A stretch of DNA of 27,899 bases from VRUE01 sp040901495 (lineage in GTDB: Bacteria; Actinomycetota; Thermoleophilia; Solirubrobacterales; 70-9), in assembly GCA_040901495.1 (NCBI GenBank), contig JBBDYO010000041.1, positions 1 through 27,899 of the forward strand, read 5' to 3'. The translations under genes and the position numbers were made by a program. Below are positions 23,502 to 27,899 of this stretch, one piece after another (positions within the stretch are counted from its first letter, which is position 1; the number at the start of each line of letters is the position of its first letter). The notes beneath the pieces were generated by a model. It saw nothing but the letters and a program-made list of their open reading frames with translations, was not told the DNA's origin and made no database searches.

Positions 23502-25220
23502 CTAGGACTCGGGGGAAGCCTCGGGCTGCGGCTCGCCGTCGGCCTCAGGCTCGTCCGCCTCAGGCTCCTCGACGTCTTCCTCTGCAGCAGCCTCGTCTGC
23601 ATCCTCGGCCTCAGGCTCCTCGGCAGCGGCCTCTGCCTCCTCAGCCTCAGGCTCCTCAGCGGAATCCTCTTCAGCCTCCGGCTCCTCAGCTGACTCGATC
23701 TCAGCCTCCTCGGCAACCTCAGCCTGCTCAGCCTCTGGCTCCTCGTCCGCTGACTCCTCGGTGGCCTCAGCCTCCGGCTCCTCATCAGCCTGAACCTCTT
23801 CGGCCTCTGGCTCCTCGACGGACTCAGCCTCAGCTTGCGGCTCCTCGGCAGACTCAGCCTCGGCTTGCGGCTCCTCGGAGGCTTCCTCAGACGTCTCGTC
23901 CGCGGGTGGCGTGGAGGATGGGTCGTCGCCCGCAGCCTGCGAGGACGACGAGACATCCTCCTCGACAGGACCCGCGGGCGCGGCCTCTGGATCTCCCTCG
24001 ACAGGACCCGCGGGCAGGGACTCATCGGAGTCATCTTCAGAGGCAGCCGCATCCTGCAGCTGCTCGCCAAGGTCACCCATCGGCATGTTCTGGCCCTCGA
24101 CGCGCTTGATGCTGAGGGACAGGCGGCGGCGCTCTTCGTCGATCTCGAGGATCTTCACGTTGAGCTTGGTACCCGGCTCGACCACCTCGCTCGGGCTCTC
24201 AACGTGGTGATCGGCCAACTCGGAGATGTGGACCAGGCCCTCGACCCCCGGCAGGATCTCGACGAAAGCGCCGAACGCGACGACCTTGGTTACCGCCCCC
24301 TCGAGGACGTCGCCGGAGCGGTGGGTGCTGATCACCCGCTGCCACGGGTCCTCCTGCGTCTGCTTGAGGCCCAGCGAGATGCGCTGGCGGTCTCGGTCGA
24401 TGTCCAGCACTTTGATCCGCACGGTGTCGCCGATCGAGACGACCTCGGAAGGATGGTTGACGTGACTCCAGGAAAGCTCGGAGATGTGGATCAGCCCGTC
24501 GATCCCGTCGAGGTCGACGAAGGCGCCGAAGTCGACGATGTTGGAGATCTTCCCGTCCACCACCTGGCCTGGCTGGAGGCGGCCGAGGATCTGCTCGCGG
24601 ACCTCCTTGCGCTCTTCCTCGAGCACGGCGCGACGCGAGAGCACCACGTTGTTTCGACTGCGGTTCAGCTCGATCACTTTGCACTCGAGTGTTTGGCCGA
24701 GGAACTCATCCAGGTTGTGGACGCGGCGAATGTCAACGAGAGAGGCGGGCAGGAAGCCGCGCACTCCCAGGTCAAGGATCAGCCCGCCCTTGACGACCTC
24801 GATCACGCTGCCCTCGACGGGTTCGCCCGACTCGGCGGCGGCCTCGATGCGGCGCCATGCCTTCTCGAAGCGGGCCCGCTTCTTGGAGAGGACCAGGCGG
24901 CCCTCGGCGTCCTCTTTGGTGACGACCAGCGCGTCGATCTCCTCGCCCAGCTCAACCTCGTCGGCCGGGTCGACCGACTTCCTGATCGAAAGCTCGTTGG
25001 ACGGGATGACGCCCTCCGACTTGTAGCCGATGTCGACCAGGACCTCGTCTTTGTCGATCCGCACGACCTTGCCGTTGACGACGTCGCCCTCGTCGAAGGT
25101 GACCATCGTGGCGCCGTAGTTGGGGACGATCTTGCCGTCGACTTCGAGCAGAAGTCCGTTCGAGCCCTCGACGGGCGTGCCTGTCGGAGCAGGCGCAATC
25201 AGTGTGTCCGTGGGCGGCAC
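23502..25220 (-). CDS. rpsA: 30S ribosomal protein S1 with long acidic C-terminal tail
   Basis: RNA-binding ribosomal protein of 572 aa. Four S1 (OB-fold) domains lie at about 43-112, 133-197, 217-286 and 304-373; the third and fourth carry the best RNA-binding signatures (VDFGAFVDLDGIDGLIHISELSW and VAFGAFVEILPGVEGLVHISELA). After Arg373 there are 199 residues without a single Lys or Arg, rich in Glu, Ala, Pro and Ser, with repeated EEPEAE units. S1 helps mRNAs dock on the small subunit; the tail has no assigned role. The start is GTG 25220 with no Shine-Dalgarno; CATTAT ends 7 nt upstream, so a short leader or leaderless mRNA is possible. Confidence 0.96.
   Translation of the reverse strand: MPPTDTLIAPAPTGTPVEGSNGLLLEVDGKIVPNYGATMVTFDEGDVVNGKVVRIDKDEVLVDIGYKSEGVIPSNELSIRKSVDPADEVELGEEIDALVVTKEDAEGRLVLSKKRARFEKAWRRIEAAAESGEPVEGSVIEVVKGGLILDLGVRGFLPASLVDIRRVHNLDEFLGQTLECKVIELNRSRNNVVLSRRAVLEEERKEVREQILGRLQPGQVVDGKISNIVDFGAFVDLDGIDGLIHISELSWSHVNHPSEVVSIGDTVRIKVLDIDRDRQRISLGLKQTQEDPWQRVISTHRSGDVLEGAVTKVVAFGAFVEILPGVEGLVHISELADHHVESPSEVVEPGTKLNVKILEIDEERRRLSLSIKRVEGQNMPMGDLGEQLQDAAASEDDSDESLPAGPVEGDPEAAPAGPVEEDVSSSSQAAGDDPSSTPPADETSEEASEEPQAEAESAEEPQAEAESVEEPEAEEVQADEEPEAEATEESADEEPEAEQAEVAEEAEIESAEEPEAEEDSAEEPEAEEAEAAAEEPEAEDADEAAAEEDVEEPEADEPEADGEPQPEASPES
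23505..23891 (-). repeat. Low-complexity repeat coding the S1 acidic tail
   Basis: Tandem-like imperfect units read on the plus strand as variations of TCCTCAGCCTCAGGCTCCTC; they encode EEPEAE, EEPQAE and related hexapeptides (residues 444-572 of S1). The units vary in third positions, so the repeat is kept at the protein level. Confidence 0.85.
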
Positions 25221-25283
25221 GCGGCGAATAATGGCAGAAAGGTTCCGGCCACCTCCTCACTCCATCCGGAGGGTGTCGGCGGA

Positions 25284-25289
25284 TACTCT
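25284..25289 (+). promoter_or_regulatory. -10 box of a probable leaderless promoter for the reductase
   Basis: TACTCT ends 7 nt before GTG 25297. No convincing -35 box at 17 bp. Confidence 0.4.
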
Positions 25290-25296
25290 GCCTCTA

Positions 25297-26502
25297 GTGC
25301 CAGTTCGAGCTACCAAGCGCGGGGACGAGCGCGGTCCCCTCTCCGGAACCTATGACGTGCTGATCTGCGGAGCGAGCTTCGCCGGCCTCGCCGTGGCTCG
25401 AGAGCTGGCCGGCTCCGGGGCCAGCGTGGCGATCCTCGATCGCTACGAGATAGGCGAGCGGCAGACCTCCGCCTGCGGGATCCCAACCGAGTGGCTGCGC
25501 ACAACCGGGCTAATGGAAGCGGAGCGCCAGCGCTTCGACTCGCTGGTGGTGCACACCCCGCACGGAACCTCCCGCTTCCAGCTGCCGTGGACCTTCTCGA
25601 CCTTCGACTACCGCGAGCTTTGCGAGTTGCTCTGGCGCGACTGCGACGCCAGCTTCGAGACCGCGAAGGTGAACGGGCGGGGCGTCCCGGCAAATGGGGA
25701 CGGCGTGATCGCGGTCGAGACCGATCGCGGCACCGTTTCCTCGCCGCTCGTCGTCGACGGGCTCGGCTGGCGCCGGATCCTGTCGTCCGGCGACGGCTAC
25801 CAGCCTCCCGATGCGCCGCTCTCGCGGGGGCTCGAGGTGCATCCGGACGGCGAAAGCGAGGACCTGGAGGTATGGATCGACCGCCGCTATGTCCCGGCCG
25901 GGTACGGCTGGTCGTTCCCCGCGCGGGGCGAGCTTCGGATTGGAGTCGGCTCCTTCGACCCCCGCTTCCACGTTCGCGACACGACCGAGCTGCTGGCCGA
26001 GGACCTGGGCCGCGACCGGGTCCGCTACCAGGGCAACTGGATTCCGCACAAGCTGCGCCGCGCGACCGAGGGCGGGGTGTTCTTCGTCGGCGACTCGGCC
26101 GGGCACTGCCTGCCGCTCACCGCCGAGGGAATCAGAACGGCCCTCTACTTCGGGATCGCGCTGGGACGGGAGCTGCGCGGCGTCGTCGAGGGCCGGCAGA
26201 GCCGCGAGCAGGCCGCCTCCAACTACGCCGCGTTCCACGACTCCCACGAGTGGAAGTTCCGCTGGATGCTGCGTGCCCAGAAGCTCGTCCCGAAGGTACC
26301 GCCGCGACTGCTCAGGGGGTTGATCCGCCTGGTCGGCATCAAGCGCTTCGTCGACTGGTCCTTCGGGCACTACCTGCGCATCGCCCCGCCGAAGCTTGCC
26401 GAGCCCTCAGCGCACGATGAGCAGGGTTCCGGCCAGCAGCAGGGCGACGCCGATCACCCGCTCCGGGCTGAGCGGGACCTCGTCGAGGCCGAACAGTCCT
26501 AG
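25297..26502 (+). CDS. Geranylgeranyl-reductase-family FAD-dependent oxidoreductase
   Basis: Flavoprotein of 401 aa. The N-terminal Rossmann fold binds FAD: YDVLICGASFAGLAVARELAGSG (GASFAG at 25-30) with the acidic end of strand 2 in VAILDRYE. The second FAD motif is GVFFVGDSAGHCLPLTAEGIRTAL, as in BchP/ChlP and archaeal digeranylgeranyl-lipid reductases. Likely reactions are saturation of isoprenoid double bonds (menaquinone or carotenoid chain) or hydroxylation; no neighbouring gene decides. GTG 25297 is chosen because a TACTCT box lies 7 nt upstream and the fold begins 18 residues later; longer starts would run into rpsA. The last 96 nt overlap the convergent transporter gene, giving a hydrophilic tail without family similarity. 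Confidence 0.85.
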   Translation: MPVRATKRGDERGPLSGTYDVLICGASFAGLAVARELAGSGASVAILDRYEIGERQTSACGIPTEWLRTTGLMEAERQRFDSLVVHTPHGTSRFQLPWTFSTFDYRELCELLWRDCDASFETAKVNGRGVPANGDGVIAVETDRGTVSSPLVVDGLGWRRILSSGDGYQPPDAPLSRGLEVHPDGESEDLEVWIDRRYVPAGYGWSFPARGELRIGVGSFDPRFHVRDTTELLAEDLGRDRVRYQGNWIPHKLRRATEGGVFFVGDSAGHCLPLTAEGIRTALYFGIALGRELRGVVEGRQSREQAASNYAAFHDSHEWKFRWMLRAQKLVPKVPPRLLRGLIRLVGIKRFVDWSFGHYLRIAPPKLAEPSAHDEQGSGQQQGDADHPLRAERDLVEAEQS

Positions 26503-26844
26503 CCGGTCGATCGCGACGGAGGCCGCAAGCTGGCCGGTGATCGTCGCTGCCGCAACACCACCGGCACCGATTGCCGAGACCGCAATCAGCGCATTGGTGA
26601 CGTACACGGCGCCGAGCAGCCCTCCGAGCAGGTAGTACCAGCTGACGTCGAAGGTCGAGCTCAGCCCGCCGGCCTTGCCGCTGAGGACGACGATTGCGGC
26701 GAGCGCGATCGTGCCGACGCCGAAGGAGACGAGGGCGGCGGGCAGGCTGCCGGTGGATTTGCCAAGGCCGGCGTTGATCGGCGCTTGCAGGGCAATCAGG
26801 CCACCCGCGGTCGCGGTCAGCAGGACCGCGACGCCCCTATCCAT
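26407..26844 (-). CDS. DMT-superfamily transporter, YdcZ/DUF606 type
   Basis: Small membrane protein of 145 aa with five hydrophobic helices. The opening VAVLLTATAGGLIALQAPINAGLGK and the segments LPAALVSFGVGTIALAAIVVL, WYYLLGGLLGAVYVTNALIAV, GVAAATITGQLAASVAIDRLGLFG and VIGVALLLAGTLLIV are typical of YdcZ-type 'half' DMT transporters, which usually pair as dimers. The substrate is unknown. I use ATG 26844, at the family start; ATG 26928 would add 28 hydrophilic residues and lies inside a dyad. It sits between polA and the reductase, convergent with the latter. Confidence 0.88.
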   Translation of the reverse strand: MDRGVAVLLTATAGGLIALQAPINAGLGKSTGSLPAALVSFGVGTIALAAIVVLSGKAGGLSSTFDVSWYYLLGGLLGAVYVTNALIAVSAIGAGGVAAATITGQLAASVAIDRLGLFGLDEVPLSPERVIGVALLLAGTLLIVR

Positions 26845-26905
26845 CGCGCTCGACCCCCGGCTGCGTGATTTTTGACTGGCGTATGTGTTGCATAGGTATT
26901 CGCCC

Positions 26906-26927
26906 TGACAGCTGCCGCCTGCTGTCA
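26906..26927. promoter_or_regulatory. Operator-like dyad upstream of the YdcZ-type gene
   Basis: TGACAGC (26906-26912) and GCTGTCA (26921-26927) are exact 7-bp inverted repeats with an 8-bp spacer, so the half-site centres are 15 bp apart. It lies between the polA stop and the transporter ATG. No confident -10/-35 pair was found beside it, and no regulator gene is adjacent. Confidence 0.5.
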
Positions 26928-26964
26928 TATCAGTAACGCAAAGGGGACTGAACAGAAGACTGAG

Positions 26965-27899
26965 CTACTTGGCGTCGAGCCAGTCAGCACCGACGCCAAT
27001 GTCCACCTCGAGCGGCGGATCGAGCTGGTAAGCGGCGCACATCTCGCGCCGCACCAGCTCGGTCGCGTCTTCCATCTCTTTCGGCGGCCCCTCGAACAGC
27101 AGCTCGTCGTGGATCTGCAGGACTAAGCGGGTCTCCATCTTCGCCTCGTGCAGCGCCCAGTGGCAGCGGATCATCGCGACCTTGATGATGTCGGCGGCGG
27201 TCCCCTGGATCACCGTGTTGACGGCGAGGCGCTCCCCCAGACGACGCGTGTTCGGGTTGGAGGAGCGCAGCTCGGGGATCGAGCGGCGGCGGCCCATCAG
27301 CGTTTTCACGAACCCCTCGTTCTGCGCGGCCTCGATCACGTCCTCGCGAAAGGACCTGACGGCGGGGAAGCGCTCCAGGTAGCGGGCAACAAACTCCTCC
27401 CCCTCTTTGCGCGGAATGTTCAGGCGGTCGGCCAGCCCGAAACCGGTCAGGCCGTAGACGATGCCGAAGTTGACCATTTTCGCCTTTGAGCGCTGGCCGA
27501 TGTCGACCTCGTCGCGGGAGATGCCAAACACCTCCGCTGCGGTGGCGGCGTGCACGTCGTCACCGGCCCGGAAGACCTCTTTCAGCACCTCCTCGTCGGC
27601 GACGTGGGCGAGGACGCGAAGCTCGACCTGGCTGTAGTCGGCCGAGAGCAGCTGCGCCCCTTTGTCGGCGACGAAGCAGGCCCGAACGGGGCGGCCCAGC
27701 TCCGTGCGGATCGGGATGTTCTGCAGGTTGGGGTTGGTGCTCGAAAGGCGGCCCGTTGTCGTCGCCGCCTGGTTGAAGGTCGTGTGGATTCGGCCGGTCT
27801 TGGAGTCGATCAGTTCGGGGAGGGTGTCGAGGTAGGTGTTCTTCAGCTTGGTCAGCTCGCGCCAGGACTCGATCTTCTCGACGATCGGGTGCTCGTCGC
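26965..27899 (-). CDS. polA: DNA polymerase I, C-terminal part (5' end outside the window)
   Basis: The frame is open to the window edge, so the gene is partial here. The 311 residues visible cover the family-A polymerase palm and fingers: GRLSSTNPNLQNIPIRTELGR, motif A SADYSQVELRVLAH with the first catalytic Asp, motif B RSKAKMVNFGIVYG (O-helix, with Phe at the ddNTP-discrimination position), TLMGRRRSIPEL, NTVIQGTAADIIKVAM and motif C LQIHDELLFE with the second catalytic Asp. The C-terminus VDIGVGADWLDAK is the usual end. Pol I fills gaps after excision repair and removes primers; uvrA, uvrB and the uracil-DNA glycosylase are in the same window. Confidence 0.97.
   Translation of the reverse strand, partial: DEHPIVEKIESWRELTKLKNTYLDTLPELIDSKTGRIHTTFNQAATTTGRLSSTNPNLQNIPIRTELGRPVRACFVADKGAQLLSADYSQVELRVLAHVADEEVLKEVFRAGDDVHAATAAEVFGISRDEVDIGQRSKAKMVNFGIVYGLTGFGLADRLNIPRKEGEEFVARYLERFPAVRSFREDVIEAAQNEGFVKTLMGRRRSIPELRSSNPNTRRLGERLAVNTVIQGTAADIIKVAMIRCHWALHEAKMETRLVLQIHDELLFEGPPKEMEDATELVRREMCAAYQLDPPLEVDIGVGADWLDAK

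Noticed and set aside
23480..24109. Arg/Pro- and Pro/Gln-rich frames across the S1 tail
   Set aside because: They are alternative-frame readings of the EEPEAE-coding repeat and not independent genes.

Overview
This window is a high-GC chromosomal segment with dense, mostly minus-strand operons. It has many 1-4 nt gene overlaps and frequent GTG and TTG starts. The order polA - rpsA - coaE - uvrB - uvrA, a Rex/glutaredoxin pair, and secreted proteins with an FVALSGTAYA-type leader suggest an actinobacterium, most likely class Thermoleophilia (Solirubrobacterales-like). That placement is inference from gene order and protein style; no rRNA or tRNA gene was seen. No mobile element, CRISPR array or prophage was recognised.

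Region 1 (1-8274, minus strand) is one long, nearly gapless gene string. In transcription order it holds an FmdB zinc ribbon, family-4 uracil-DNA glycosylase, tsaE, a small secreted Cys protein, tsaB, rimI, tsaD, a glutaredoxin-like protein, rex, a GCS2/YbdK carboxylate-amine ligase, and the membrane pyrophosphatase hppA. It combines t6A tRNA modification (TsaB, TsaD, TsaE), ribosomal-protein acetylation and an NADH/redox-sensing cluster.

Region 2 (8336-13280) holds a divergent secreted protein of unknown function, the pantothenate operon panC-panD-panB (minus) behind a hexapeptide acyltransferase, and a divergent ROK sugar kinase (plus). A perfect 21-bp-arm palindrome lies midway between the acyltransferase and ROK start codons.

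Region 3 (13319-18726) is excision repair: uvrB and uvrA on the minus strand, with a SnoaL-like gene between them on the plus strand. uvrA has a LexA-type box over its probable promoter.

Region 4 (18779-20395) holds a secreted surface-type protein, a DoxX-like membrane protein and a small XRE regulator with its own promoter and dyad.

Region 5 (20433-25220, minus) is an overlapping operon: rpsA (S1 with a ~199-residue tail free of Lys and Arg), coaE, a lytic transglycosylase, an MFS transporter and an anchored protein of unknown function. Region 6 (25297-27899) has a geranylgeranyl-reductase-family flavoprotein, a convergent YdcZ-type transporter and the 3' part of polA.

A recurring feature is a TAnnnT-type -10 box placed 5-8 nt before the start codon, as expected for leaderless mRNAs. 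The most notable leads are the symmetric palindrome between divergent genes, a QLDLF sliding-clamp-type motif at the end of the uracil-DNA glycosylase, the LexA box at uvrA, the secreted Cys protein inside the t6A operon, the S1 acidic tail, and two tail-to-tail gene overlaps of about 100 nt.
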